Assembly (NCBI RefSeq): GCF_000002995.4
Contig: NW_025062479.1
Location: 20,022,721-20,086,720, forward strand
Length of the DNA stretch: 64,000 nucleotides
Direction of reading: 5' to 3'
DNA from: Brugia malayi
Taxonomy: Eukaryota > Nematoda > Chromadorea > Rhabditida > Onchocercidae
In this document: positions 40,379 to 52,675 of the stretch, piece after piece
Numbering within the stretch: the stretch's first letter is position 1
How the letters are laid out: each line of letters starts with the position of its first letter
Made by a program: the position numbers and the translations under genes
Notes under the pieces: generated by a model
Databases searched by the model: none
What the model was told of the DNA's origin: nothing
What the model saw: the letters and a program-made list of their open reading frames with translations, nothing else

Positions 40379-41336
40379 AGCTGTCTGGAATATTAATATA
40401 TATTTTTTAAAAAAATGTGACTTATTCTTGCAAATTAACACACTTTTCCGTAATGTTTTAAAAATTTTCTCACGTTTGAAATTTTTTTCCAAAGTCAACG
40501 ATTATTTCATTTAGGAAAAAAATTTAAACGAATTTTCAAAATTGCTGGCATTTTCTAATTCTTTTATTCATTGTTTATAAATATATTTTTTGCGATTTTT
40601 GTGACCAATTAATAAAAGTTCATTATGTAGTTAGATTTTTTTATTTGTAAAAAACATTCAGTACCAAAAGAGAAATTGATTGAAAAAATGATTAAATTAT
40701 TAGCAAAAATAAAAAATCAAAAAAAATAAATTACCATTTGCTATTTTTTGAAAACAAAAGAAAGGGAAAGAAAGTTATTTGTAATATAATCGATAAAAAC
40801 TTTTCTCACTTGGATGCTCAAATTTGTTTCATATTTTATATGTGACAAGTTAATCTTCTCCTTTTTTTTTACTTCAATATCAACCGCATAATGTTGAAAT
40901 GAAAGAATTCTACCGAGCACTGAAATACTAAAATGAATTTATGAATTGCGTAAGAAACAGAAAAAAATACTAATCTTTCGACTATCATTTTTAAACACAG
41001 TTTTTTTAAAAAGGAAAGAATTCATACATTTTTGCATATTGGAAATATTTTTGCAAAAATATGATTAAATTCATAATCATTTGAAATTTCAAAAATTCAA
41101 AGTTTTTTAAATGATAAATTGAAACAATTGCTTTCATTTGTTTTTCTCATCATTTTTCTCCTCATCACTTTATTATTATTATTATGCAAATTAATTTAAT
41201 TTCTAAAGCAACAGATGAATGAATGTTATGAATGATTTATAATTTATGATATGATTTTAAGACAACATCAGTTCATTAATTATCGAATTGAAAGATTTCA
41301 TTTCGTTCACTTTTTTGAAAAGTAATTTTTATTTCT

Positions 41337-41745
41337 GGACGATATCCAACATTTTAATTCAATGCTGACAGCAAATTACATAAAATTGAAGTATTTCAAT
41401 TTGTTTTTTTTAATCCTTAAATAGAAGTGCATTTTTTTTCCTTTTTTTTTTGAATATCGACTGTGATCTTTGATCTTCCTAATTTGATAGCAATGGTAAA
41501 TTACATAATTAAATGAGCGATTTCAAATGCCCCAATTTCTATTTTTTTGATTAAATCCTGTGCATTTTTTAATATCCACCGTGACCTATAACCTTTCCAA
41601 TTTATGACAATAGTAAATGACGTAATTGAATGCTCGAACTCGAATATCTCAGATCCTTTTTCTGTTCTCAATCTTTCATAAACAAAAGTTTAATTTGTTC
41701 TTTCTTTTTTTTCAACCATATCCATTATAACATATGACCCATATT
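41337..41745. repeat. Degenerate tandem repeat, unit about 120 bp, three to four copies
   Basis: Recurring landmarks: GATATCCAAC (41340), GAATATCGACTGTGATC (41452), AATATCCACCGTGACC (41571) and CATATCCATTATAACA (41718). Each is followed by an ATAG-CAAATTACATAA-like segment and a T-rich end. Copies are strongly diverged. Confidence 0.65.
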
Positions 41746-41848
41746 TCTGCTAAATTGCTTTTGGTCGATCATTTTTGCTTCCATCGTGAATCATGGAAGT
41801 GCGAGAGAGAGGAACGAAGGAGATGAGACAGACAGAGACAGAGGGACA

Positions 41849-41872
41849 GAGAGAGAGAGAGAGAGAGAGAGA
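41849..41872. repeat. (GA)n microsatellite
   Basis: Twelve GA repeats inside a GACAGA-rich purine tract (about 41801-41875). Both strands stay open here for about 60 codons as Arg/Glu or Ser/Leu repeats, judged non-coding. Confidence 0.9.
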
Positions 41873-42069
41873 AGAAATGATATATATGCAAAAACTACTT
41901 TCGTTATGTTTCACTCGATTATTTCCTCTTTCTTTGACTTTTTTCTTCTTCAATTAGTTTATGTATGACAAAAATTAATTATTTCATCTATTTTATTACA
42001 ATTGTGAACTTTGAATATTTAAAATTTTCTCAATAATCTAAACAAATTCATTTATTTATTGCTTTTTTC

Positions 42070-42101
<32 letters not shown>

Positions 42102-42384
42102 GTTAGATTTTATACTTTTCATCTTTCTATTTTCAATTTTGTTATTTTATTCTATTCAACTTTGTTACTGTTCCATTCTGTCATTACTATTCTATTCTGT
42201 TTCACATTCTTATTACTATTCTATTGTTTTCCACTTTTCTTCCCAAAATTTCAAATTTTTCCTATAAAAGGAAGTAAATATTAAAAGGGGAAGTGAATGA
42301 ATGAAAGTGCTTGGATAAAATTAAGCGTATAATGGGCGTTAAATCTTTTTTACCAAACTTTTTTGCACTTCTCAAGCACATAAA

Positions 42385-42660
42385 TATTTCGGTGTAAAAC
42401 TGATTCACAGAAAAGGTGGAAAATTGACGAATATTTGTTACCGTGTCGAATTCATTTAGACGTAAAAATTAAACGAATCTTTCCATATATGATCCATAGA
42501 AAGGAAAAATTCAACTAGTTTTTCCGTGTCAAATCTGTAAAAAACTTGAAAATTTACCAAATATTTTTGTATAAACCAGTAAGAAATAAAAAAATTGACT
42601 AAATTTCTCTTTGCTTTTCGGTGTATAAAACTCGTAAAGCACGTGTACAAGCCATAAAAG
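42385..42660. repeat. Degenerate tandem repeat, unit about 45 bp
   Basis: Recurring TTTTTCCGTGTCAAATC / TTTTCGGTGTATAAAACTC / TTTCGGTGTAAAACTG words, each with an AAATTGACTAAAT segment. The minus strand reads recurrent LVNF and LVEFF blocks over 64 codons, produced by the repeat. Confidence 0.6.
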
Positions 42661-44421
42661 ACGTCAAAGTTGGCAGGATTTTTTTTTTTTTTTTTTTAAA
42701 GTTAACATGAAATTCATGCAGAAATATAAAATGATATTGAATTTATATAAAATATGAATTGATGTGGAATTCAATTCATAGAGAAATACAAATTGACTTG
42801 AAAATCCAATTTTATTATATTATTCATTTAATAAAAAGATGCATCATTGTTTGATGACATTTTCGCTTAAATTCACAATAACGATATCATCGTGTACAAT
42901 AGATCATCGTGCAACGATTATAAAATGATGGATGAGAGTGGGAAATTGAATGATTCATTTGAAAATTTATGTTAAAATTCAAAAATATGCATCGTTTTCA
43001 CTTGTAGTGCTCTATCTTCTATTAATTAAAACTAAAAACCATTTTCTATTAATTAATTGTTTGTATGTAATTAGTGCAAATATACTATAAATATTCAAAT
43101 GAAACATTATTTTTTCCATATTTCAAATTTACTATGTTCTAACTTACAAATACATCTAGTATTTATTAACTTTTAAAACGTTATTTTTTTCAAAAAATTT
43201 TTTAACAACTCTTATTTTAAAAGTAATCGAACGTTTTTTTTTTTTTTTTTTTAATTCACCAATCTTTGCAAATGAAATAAAATTTTCCAATTTAAAATTA
43301 TTTTTTGAATGAAATAAAGTAATATCAACCATTTTCTAGCTTACAAATATATCTAATATAATTAAAACAAAAGTAAAAAATGAAATGATAAGTTAAATTT
43401 TGGCCTTTATGTCGACAACTTTGGCTGCCTCATTAGCAACACTTCAATTTTTGTTTTTGTTTTGCTTTAAATAGGTTATTACCATCGATTTTTGATCTGA
43501 TATCGATTATCCAATCAAATGTTTTACTTTTGATGGCCTAATTTTTCTGTTTTTTGAGGACATCAAGCATTATAATTATTCGTGTTAATAACTTTATCAT
43601 TTTATCAGTGTCATTTAAATTTTTTATCTTTATTTTCAATGGCTGAAGTTTTTTTGGTTTCCTATTTCTTATCTATTCCACTTTATAGTAAGCTAAATTT
43701 AATTGATCGGCATACTGATATACTAAATCCCTCAATTCTAACTGAATAATAATGATACTTTCCCAATTATAACTGGAATATTGCTACTGTTATTAATATA
43801 CTATTATTTTGCTGGAAAAATATCATTCTTATCAATATTATCATTTTTTATATTCAGTTTCTTTTCCACCAGCTATCACTAAATTGAAATCGCACTTGTT
43901 ACTACAATTAGCTAACACCATTCGTAATTATTATAGTTATTATCATCATTGCCATATCGCTTATGTTACTGTCACAGTCATTGTTATCACATATCACTTC
44001 TATTATTATCATTAGCTTCTCTGTAAGCCATTGACAAAGTTATCTGATCATCATAGATAGCAGCAAACATTGTTAGCGTTTCTGTAACATTTGACCTTTA
44101 AACTTTCGGCTTGAAATTTTATGAAATGAGAAAAAATTAATGAAAATTTTACAAAATAATTTCTTCTGATATGTTTTAAGTCATTTCATTTCTTATATTA
44201 AAAAAAATTATAAATTCGTATTGCTGCATTAATATTTAAGTTTATGTGTTTGCAGGAAAAAAATTATTTTTTTTAATGAGTGATGTTTTTTTTTAAAATG
44301 CGAAATGAAATTGATTAAATTCTTTCTCATATTTGATTTGTTTATCTTTATGCTATCTTTAAAGCTTTTCCTTTTCCTTCTTCTATAAATCATTTAAGAT
44401 TCATTTCTTTCTTTCATTTAA
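42661..44421. other. Gene-poor stretch
   Basis: Poly(T) runs and ATCATCGTG words near 42888-42915. A 36-codon ATG frame at 43639-43749 and a 15-codon minus-strand tail near 43440-43392 are too short to support. Confidence 0.4.
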
Positions 44422-44551
44422 TTCGACAATCCTCAATTCAAAAATAAAAAATTTATTTCTTTTAAAATATTTGATGTTTTATCGTGGAAGGATTGTTTAT
44501 GTTCCGTCGGGGTAAATACCCTTCTCTCCACGGGCAATGGAAGCTTTTCAG

Positions 44552-44646
44552 TTACTTGGGCAAATATGTTTGCAAAGGTGAAACTTAAAGAAATTGACGC
44601 TTCTGAGAAATTGGCAGTACTACCAGAAGTAGATCCTATGGCTTAG
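44552..44646 (+). CDS. Candidate terminal exon of the unknown gene at 34093
   Basis: GGAAGCTTTTCAG precedes 44552. Taking two leading bases, the frame reads TWANMFAKVKLKEIDASEKL and ends ...AVLPEVDPMA at TAG (44644-44646). This is exactly the phase needed after the exon ending at 35294, giving a 162-residue protein with an amphipathic, Lys-rich tail. The frame is also open upstream to 44422. The intron would be about 9.3 kb, so the link is only phase-compatible, not proven. No AATAAA closely follows. G+C content and amino-acid mix look coding. Confidence 0.38.
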
Positions 44647-45360
44647 TTTTTAATTTGACTCGATAACAATTCATTGCTGTTATTATATTTGCATAGTTAA
44701 TTCATTAATTAGTTATTCAGCTTCTTTATATGAAATGTTCAAAAATTTTCCTAACAATGAGCAAACATGCAGCATTCATTATGGCCTATTTAAAAAATAA
44801 TTCAAATTTTTTAAATTCCGAAAACTGAATGTAAGTATTATTATTATTGCATATAGAAAGAATGAAGTAATTTATTTACAAAATGTTGTATGTTTTTTCA
44901 AATTTATTATTTCATTGATAGCAATAAAAAACGATACCTAAAATGTTAACCATTTAAATTCAATATTTTCAAATAGTGCCACCTTTTCTCAATCTGAATT
45001 TTCATAGTTAAGAAAGAAAATGAAAAAGTAGCAATTAAATTTTGATGTTTCTGTCTTTTTTTGTTTTAGTTAACTATAAGAACAATCTGAAATTTGTTGA
45101 TATTCCTTGAAGGTCAAAGCAAATTTTTGCGCCAAAAAATTTTACAATTTTCTTTCTTTTTTTTGAAATATATGAAAGGTTAGTTGTCGAACAATTTATT
45201 ATATTTTTTTTTCCCTTTTCTTTCACTAACTTCACTATTTTTCTTCACAACCACAACGAGTGAAATATATTTGTTTCGGTTGCGCCAAACATTTATTTCT
45301 TCTTGTGCTTTCGTGTGACAAACATTGCATCACATTTCTCTTCTGCTTATTTCATTTCCG

Positions 45361-45805
45361 ATATTGGCACAGAGCATTTGGTGTATTTACCAATTTTTAC
45401 TTTCTCTTTTGCCTCGAAAGATTACATTCGGTATTTAGTTTCCAATATTACACTCTCAATATGCATATTTAATTTGAATTTTAATTCTTTTCAAACAATT
45501 ATACTCGGCATATAGTTTCCAGTATTACACTGCTAATTTATTTGAAAAAGTTGATTTTCACTTCTTTTTCCTAAATACTCCATTCGTACTTAATTCTCAT
45601 ATTACAATATTAATATAATTGGTACAATTTGAACTTTGTATTTTTTTTTAGAAAAAAGACTGCATACGATATTTACTTTTCAATAAAATACTTCTCGTAT
45701 AAATTGTGACGATTTGATTTTCACCTTTTTTATGTATTTGAATTTGGTATTTATTTTCTAATATATCATAGCTAATGTTATTTGTGAAATTTTCATATTT
45801 TATTT
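45361..45805. repeat. Degenerate tandem repeat, unit about 80 bp, about five copies
   Basis: Repeat starts near 45421, 45499, 45577, 45659 and 45742 with the pattern ATTC/ACTCGGTATTTAGTTTCCAATATTAC, a middle TAATATTT, and an end GATTTTCACTTCTTTTT. Divergence is high but register is kept. Confidence 0.65.
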
Positions 45806-45835
45806 GTCGTCAAAATTACACACTTAAGACTTGAG

Positions 45836-45985
45836 ATGCTGCTGAACATATTTGACACTAATCTTCGGCCATTGACCATACTTTATGTTTTATTTTATCC
45901 GGAATTGCACAATGTAATTGCGGAAATTTTTGGAATGGCAAATATTTCATTACATTCATTTGTTGTTAATCAAAATGTCCCCTAG
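45836..45985 (+). CDS. Candidate open frame, 49 codons, unknown product
   Basis: From the ATG at 45836 the frame reads MLLNIFDTNLRPLTILYVLF, then YPELHNVIAEIFGMANIS and ends at TAG 45983. It is open another 14 codons upstream. Residue mix and G+C rise look coding, but the only acceptor (ACACTTAAG) is weak and it abuts a degenerate repeat. The opposite strand also has a short open frame (KYGQWPKISVKYVQQHLKS). Confidence 0.25.
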   Translation: MLLNIFDTNLRPLTILYVLFYPELHNVIAEIFGMANISLHSFVVNQNVP

Positions 45986-46483
45986 TGATATTGTTATACC
46001 TGTAGAGAAGTGATTATGAACCATTCTTTTCATGATGGGATGAAATTAGCCAAGTTGAAATAGATCCACTTTATGATAATCTATTCAAATTCAGGCTTTA
46101 ACAAAGTTATTTAAATCATTATCGTAATTAAAGTTTCCATAGCTAATGTGGGTAATGACAAGATAATAAACTGTTTTTCAACATTCTTTAATGTTGAGCA
46201 ACATTTCGTATATGAAATGCAGTGAGGAAATTTGTATTATTTTCCATCAGTGCAGAAATTGTAATAATATAGCACAATGAGAATAAACAAAAACAAAGCA
46301 AAAAACGGTTTATTAATTTCAAAGATGCATTCACTAAAAGAAAGAATCTTTAGCATTCATTTTATTCGAAATGTAATATTTCGGATGAATGTGATTTTTT
46401 TTTTTTTTTTAATTGCTGTAACAAGTATTATTATTTAACGTTTCAAATTGGAATCAAAAGTTTTATATTTTTTTTAATGACTT

Positions 46484-46538
46484 TCTTGATTAATATATTT
46501 TCATCCCAATGCCTCTTGATTAATATATTTTCATCCCA
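46484..46538. repeat. 25-bp direct repeat at 30-bp period
   Basis: TCTTGATTAATATATTTTCA(TCCCA) occurs at 46484-46508 and again, identical, at 46514-46538. Confidence 0.93.
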
Positions 46539-47051
46539 CTTATTTTTCCGTAAAGTTTAGTTTGATTTGTTCTAAAATTGTTTCATTTACAAAAACATTA
46601 AAGCTCAATATAGAAAACTCACTTTATGTTCCAATATAATTTCCAGTTTTTTGCATCGTTTTCAAAAAATTCAAGTCCAACTTTTTTAATATTTCTGTTT
46701 AAAATTACAAATAATATTGCAATTGAATGCATACCGAGTTTCAATTTGAAATTCAAAATTTGATTTTTATTATTAACATCTATTCTTCTTGATTGTATAG
46801 ATGAAACTTATTTCTTCCAATATTATATTTTCTTACTTATTCGTTTAATTGTGGAAAAAAGGAAATGTCAAAATATTATTAACATAATATATTAGTATTC
46901 CGTGTAAAATGTATTATTTATTATTCGAAAATGGAATATCTAAAATGGAATCGTGTTTCTCGATAGTATACTTCGCTTTTTCTTCTTTCGCGTAACAAAA
47001 AGCTAATTAAATCGAGGGATATCTTTGTTTTTTAAGGGTTTAAGCAGAAGG

Positions 47052-47106
47052 ATGGAATTGGACGATCTTGGATTGCCGCCATATTCCCGATTTTCGAGCA
47101 TTCGCG
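47052..47106 (+). CDS. Candidate first coding exon, unknown gene
   Basis: GGGTTTAAG acceptor (AG 47043-47044), seven bases, then ATG and 18 codons (MELDDLGLPPYSRFSSIR) up to a clean donor CGCG|GTAAAA. The clearly higher G+C and the acceptor-ATG spacing resemble the trans-spliced starts of the confirmed genes. It ends in phase 1; the exon candidate at 53372 has a compatible start. No family recognised. Confidence 0.42.
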
Positions 47107-47277
47107 GTAAAAACAAAAATTATTATTGTTCATTAAAATAGAGAAAAATTTATGGAAATAAGAAGAAAGCTTTTTTAATAAACAATTAACCCCTTGCAAA
47201 TGTGTTCAAAATACTTTTTGCATACAAAAATCCAACTTAAAAAAATTTTTTCTATCAGTTTAACAAAAATGCTTTAC

Positions 47278-47351
47278 CGAATTTATCAACATACAAGCCG
47301 AATTACTTTTTCCTGTTGGTGGTTGTTCACATCCAAAGCGATTATGCACAC
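47278..47351 (-). CDS. Candidate Cys-containing exon on the strand opposite the 47052 exon
   Basis: Acceptor AAATTGGACAG and donor ATTCG|GTAAAG enclose 74 bases. In the frame needing one preceding base it reads VHNRFGCEQPPTGKSNSACM and then LINS; another frame is open for 21 codons. It would lie within the intron after 47106. Unknown; the two-Cys, Pro/Gly/Asn-rich content would suit an extracellular protein. Confidence 0.3.
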
Positions 47352-48536
47352 CTGTCCAATTTAAAAAACGAAAATGATATTTAACTAAACTATTCATCTT
47401 CAATTTTATCATGGTTTAAAATATTTATGATTCTATATTTATGATTAAAATATATTTATGACCTGGTATTATTTACTTCTGATGCTATAAATACCGATAT
47501 TTATGAATTAGTTAGATATTATCATTTTAGCATTTTTTCTTAAAGCAACAATAACGTGTTCAGTTGGAAAATAGTTTCATTTTCATAATCTGCAATAAAA
47601 TTTTAAAATAAATGATGGGCTTAAATTTAGATCAAATGTTTTATTTTATTATTTATTATCATTTTAAATTCTGAGAGAAAATTCTCACTGTTCACTAAAT
47701 TGTTTTTAGAATTTCGATGCTATTAACTCGAATTCGTTTTATAAAAAAAAAAAAAGGTGCTAAAAAATGATTAAAAAAGTGCTCTTTTTTTTTTCTTGCT
47801 TACATTTATTATTAATCATTTCTTTAATTTATCAATCATTTCTTGGGATATTTTTCAATCTATTCCGAAATGTTCTGAGGAAAAGATGGCCCAAACGAAA
47901 TTCCTTTTACATTTCAATTTCTTCCTTAAATTTTAGCGTTTGAAATCTAAGTTTTTGTATGAGTTTTTGGTATTTGATTTTAAATTACAAATACATTTGT
48001 TTGAAATTATTTGTCCCTCATTAAATATGAATTTAAATTGTATGAAAAAGAATATAAACTTCTAATTACTCCAATAAAAATAAGGATTTAAAATTATTTA
48101 CATAATATTTTTTGAACATATTGTTGGTTGATCTTTATTTAAACCATTTATACCTTATAATTTTTCTTCCTTTTTTCCATTGAAAAATAAATTATGCTAA
48201 ATTTGAAGTTTATCGAAGACTTGAAAGATCACATTTTTTCTCTTATCCTTTTTTTTTCTTAATTACAATTTAAATTATTCCTACAAACTCTGCATCACTT
48301 CTATCCAGCAAAAGACTAATTGCGCTTAATATTTCCATCTTTTTTCGTCCATATGAAAAGTTATAAAAAAAAACCAAAATTTTTGTCAATTTTAAAACAA
48401 AATATTCTTATTTCAATGTTTTGTGCGGAAAAAAAATTCTTTTTCTCAAAATTAATTAATTGAAATAATTTAGAAAGTATGGGAAAAAGTATGAAAAGTT
48501 TGAAATTTTTCCAAGCATATTTTTTCATATATTTTG

Positions 48537-48539
<3 letters not shown>

Positions 48540-48573
<34 letters not shown>
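48540..48573. repeat. 34-base poly(A) run
   Basis: Uninterrupted A. Confidence 0.95.
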
Positions 48574-48575
<2 letters not shown>

Positions 48576-49011
48576 TCATTACCAAACCGTATCTCTGTGA
48601 AATTAAATGATCTTTCTTAAAGAAAAAAAGAAAAAAGATTTTCAGAAAAAACGGAAAAATGCTTATTGAAAATTTACTCATGTGTAGTAATTTTTTCTTT
48701 TTTAATTTTACTCAATTAGTAATCTTTGTCCAAGTGGAAAAAAAAACGAAAAAAGAAGCTTTTCTATGAGAATTTTAAAAAAAAAAAAAACATTCTAATT
48801 CACATTTACTTAATTTTTTTTGTTACATTTATATATTTTTCTTCCAACCATGTTTGACTATTAATTTTTTTAAAATATTAATTATAAATTTGTTTCTTTT
48901 CCGCTATTTTTTTATCACTCCAAATGATCGCATATTGAAAATTATTCATAATCAGTGCACATTTCATGGTATCAAATTTTATTATTCGCTATCTGTTAGT
49001 AATACATTTGT

Positions 49012-49048
49012 TTCATTCATTCATTCATTCATTTCATTTCATTTCATT
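49012..49048. repeat. TTCA/TTTCA short-unit repeat
   Basis: Repeats of ATTC followed by repeats of ATTTC. Confidence 0.85.
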
Positions 49049-49134
49049 ATCAGTTTGATTTATATTCTTTCGTTTATCTGTTGTATTTATATAATAATAG
49101 CGCTAATGGGATCAGATGGAAAAATATTGTAATA

Positions 49135-49580
49135 GTATTCAACAAAGTAGTATTTTGCTCAAAGTCTTATTCTGTCCAAAACTACATATTTCCTCCAAAA
49201 CAATGTATTTCACCCAAAATGGATCGTTTTTTTTTTTTCTTAAAATAACTTATTTTGTTCGAAGCAGATATTTAGTCCAAAATTTTGCCTTAAAAAAAGT
49301 ATATTTGCCCCAAAACAGTATAATTTTCTTCAAAATAACCTATTTCTAGAAATTGATATTTTACCTGAAATATGCTATTTCTGACAAAATAGCATATTAG
49401 TTTATTATTGTTGAATACCTTGTCCAAAGCAACGTATTTTACCCGTTATCATATTTGCTAAAACAATACGTTCTGCCTAAAATACCGCATTTACAGAGTA
49501 TTTTACATGAAATGCGTATTTCAAGTAAATTAGTATATTTCGCTCAAAAAAGTATTTTCTGTCAAAAATCGTTTAAGCAA
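49135..49580. repeat. Very degenerate tandem repeat, unit about 20-24 bp
   Basis: More than fifteen variants of a word like CAAAACAGTATATTTGCCC (for example CCAAAACTACATATTTCCT, AAAACAATGTATTTCACCC, AAAACAATACGTTCTGCCT). Includes an inverted repeat at 49369-49398. One frame gives a 77-codon by-product of Phe/Tyr/Lys repeats. Confidence 0.72.
49369..49398. repeat. Inverted repeat, 12-bp arms, 6-base loop
   Basis: AATATGCTATTT at 49369-49380 pairs exactly with AAATAGCATATT at 49387-49398, loop CTGACA. Confidence 0.9.
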
Positions 49581-51080
49581 GTTAAAGTTTCAGGAAGTAA
49601 AAGATTAAACTTAAAATAAACATAATAGTAAATGAATAAAACATTCATCACTCATTCAAAAAATTGCATTTATTCAATTTATTTTATTATTTTCATTAGT
49701 TATTCCGCTTCAATGAAAGAAAAAAAGATTTCTAAATACCGAAAAGTTACAAAAAAGATTTCGAATTGTTCAAATTTTAAAAAACTCCAGGAAAATATTT
49801 CCGCTAAATATTCAAAGATTCGAAAAATTGATTTCAAATTGAAATACTTAAAATTTCTTGGATTTTTTTCGTCGAGTTTTTTTCTCGAATAATTACCTAG
49901 TTACACAAAGATGATCGCATAGATAAAAAGAAGCATTTAAATTCAGTTTTTGATTTGATTTAAGTGTAATTTTTTTAAGCTACTTTTTTCTCTTTGTGAA
50001 AAAAAAAGTTATTTTAGAACAATTAGTAAAAAAATGACTTATTGTTTGCAATATAAAGTATTACGATTTAACTTTCAAAAATTGATTTTCAGCAGTTTTT
50101 CGATTTTTTTTTTTTTTTTTTTTTACAAATTGAGAAAGTAAGTAAGCGACTAAAGATAAATGTTTAAAGCGAATTTCGAAATTCTGTTTTTTTTACCCAT
50201 TAATTTTGATGACAAATATTAAAAATTTTAGAATTCCGATTTTTTTTCTTCCATCACTTTAGAATACTTCAAAAATTAGCTTTGATATAATTTCGCATCT
50301 AATATAATTTGACTTCAAACAACATTTGATTAAATCCCAAGAGATACAAATGTATTTCCTGTGTCTTTTCATTATTTATAGATGCTTGGCTGATTTTTTT
50401 TTTTTTAATTTAATGGCCTAAAATTTTTGAGCAGGAAATTTTTATTCCCAAAATCATAATTTGATTCGGTAGTTAATGAGTAATCGATTTAATAGTTTGT
50501 TATTACTACATTTCATTTTCGATTATTTTTTCTAATCAATATTATTACAGTATTAATTACTATTTATTAAAATTAATGCTATTATTACCAATACTATCTA
50601 TTTGCAAAAGAATTTCCAAGAAGAAATTTGTCTTATGATAAAGTATTAAACTGATTAGTGGTAGTATGGATTTAAAATATTCCTTTAAAACTTTAAAACT
50701 GTATTTAATTATTAATGGTAATTTGCACTCAAAATATCTTACGTAATTCATAGTTTATACTTAAAATATTTTACGTAATTCATCAATTTCTTCTTTTTCA
50801 TCATGGCAATTTTTCATGTTTTTCAATTATTGCGTGTTGCTGTATCTTTTTTGCTATTATTTATTTACAATTTTTAAAAATATAAACAAAAATAGCTTTT
50901 ATGTATATCATGACAATTTAAAAAGCAACTGGAAATGTTAACTGAAAAATTCTTGGGATGAACATAATTCATTGATTCGTTGCATTACTGATGAAATGAA
51001 TAGGAGTTAGCTTCTCGAGACAAGAAATAAGTGGTTGAGAGAATGAGGCTAGGCCGAAATTATTCATTTAACAATCGAAA

Positions 51081-51275
51081 ATGAGCCTAGAACAAAGTCA
51101 TTCCATTTCAACCATATTCCATCAGGCTTTGCAATATTTTCGAAATGATGAAATTACGATTTGCATATTGAAAAGCTATTTTGGTAAATTGATTTTTTTT
51201 TTCAAACAAGGAAAAAAGGCGGAAAGTGTAGTTGACATTACCGCATTGACAAAATATTTGAAGGATAACGGATGA
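51081..51275 (+). CDS. Candidate single-exon small protein, 64 residues
   Basis: ATG at 51081 to TGA. The sequence begins MSLEQSHSISTIFHQALQYF and ends VVDITALTKYLKDNG; amino-acid mix is protein-like apart from an FFF block made by a poly(T) run in the middle. A G+C-richer leader (about 51000-51080) precedes it, including an ATG frame in another phase that ends across the start codon (MRLGRNYSFNNRK). It could be a small gene, or an old pseudogene with a frameshift and a T-run insertion. No family recognised. Confidence 0.3.
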   Translation: MSLEQSHSISTIFHQALQYFRNDEITICILKSYFGKLIFFFKQGKKAESVVDITALTKYLKDNG

Positions 51276-52439
51276 GAGAATGAATGGCTTATGAAAGAGG
51301 AAGAAAAAAGCATAAAGCTATCAAGAATATGTTGAAATTTTCACTTCTCTGTTTTTTTAGCTCTCGACTTGCTCAACTTTTTAGATCGTATTGAAGGGTT
51401 TCCTTTTTTTTTTTTTTTTTCTTTCACTATTATAATGTTTTCATCTCTCTCTCTCTCTCTGTCTTTTTCTCTTTCTAGTTACTCTTCTAATAATTTTATT
51501 TAAGCCAAAAGAAAGAGAAAGAGAGAGGGAAGGAAAGAAAAGAATAAAAAGCTTTATAAATGTATTCAAGTCAATAATCATTCAAGAAAAAATTTCTTTT
51601 TTCCTTTTTTCCCCATCAGTTTTGAAATTTTTTCAAGATTTTTTGTAAAAATTTATTTAAAAAAAAAAATAAGATAGAAAATAAAATGAATAGAAAAAAA
51701 AAAAAATTTTCATTAAACAGAATTTTTGTTGTACTGTCGTGCAGAAGAAAAAAAGTTTCATTTTTTTTTATTATCGCTTTTGATTTTTTCTTGATTTATT
51801 TACTATTAGACATTAGTTTATTATAGTTTATTGATTATCTCAATTTTAGTGAAAAGATAAAAAAGACTAACACATTTTCTTGATAAATTTTCCTTTTAGT
51901 ACAAAAAAAAAAAAAAATGTGAGGTAATAAAAAGAAGACTTTCGACAAAATAATTGTATCATTTGAAAAGAATTAAAATAAAATGAGGAAAAAAGAAAAA
52001 AAAAAAAGAGACGAAAGACGTTATCAATATATGAAATAATTCAGAACAAGAATACATTTTGAAAATTGCTTCTTTTATTCAAAAAAGAAAAATAAAAAAA
52101 GAAAGATAGAGGAAAAGGGAAAAAAAGAGCACAAAGAAAAAACTGGAATGGAATAAAATTTTGTTATCTGATATTAAAAAAGCAAAAAAAAAAAAAAGAA
52201 AAGTTTATGCGTTTAATCATTTAATAAGTAAATTTATCAGTGTTATTTCATATAAAATCATGCTATTGTCATTATTATTACTGCTGTTGCTCTTATTGTT
52301 ACAGATCAATAATGTTATTATTAATTATTATTGAAATAGATTTAACTATATACATATATCCTTGAAAAAGAAAAAAAAAAACCAGTTTTTCCCTTTTTTA
52401 TCGGTGCACCTTTTTATCATTTGAGCAACAAACAATTCA

Positions 52440-52675
52440 TCTCATATTGTCAATTTCATCTGTCATTCATCACCGTCACTGTCACTGTCATCGTCATTAT
52501 CGTTGTCATTGCTAACGCCATTGTCACCTTCATTGTCATTGTCATTCAATTGTCCTCTATTTCTACCTTTTCCAGATAAAGATAACACTGGTGGTGTTAT
52601 TGCTACTACCACTGCTACTACCACTGCTATTAGTACCATTACTGCTTCTGCTACTACCGTTATTATTATACTTCA
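52440..52675. repeat. CATTGT/ACTACC-type simple repeats
   Basis: Imperfect TCATTGTCATTG hexamers followed by a GCTACTACCACT run. Open frames here are Val/Ile/Thr repeats and not taken as genes. Confidence 0.75.

Noticed and set aside
43392..43440. Minus-strand tail reading VANEAAKVVDIKAKI and stop
   Set aside because: The acceptor (ATTGAAG) has no pyrimidine tract and only 15 codons are involved.
43639..43749. 36-codon ATG frame (MAEVFLVSYFLSIPLYSKLN...)
   Set aside because: Protein-like at first sight, but short, without splice or promoter signals, and within chance expectation.
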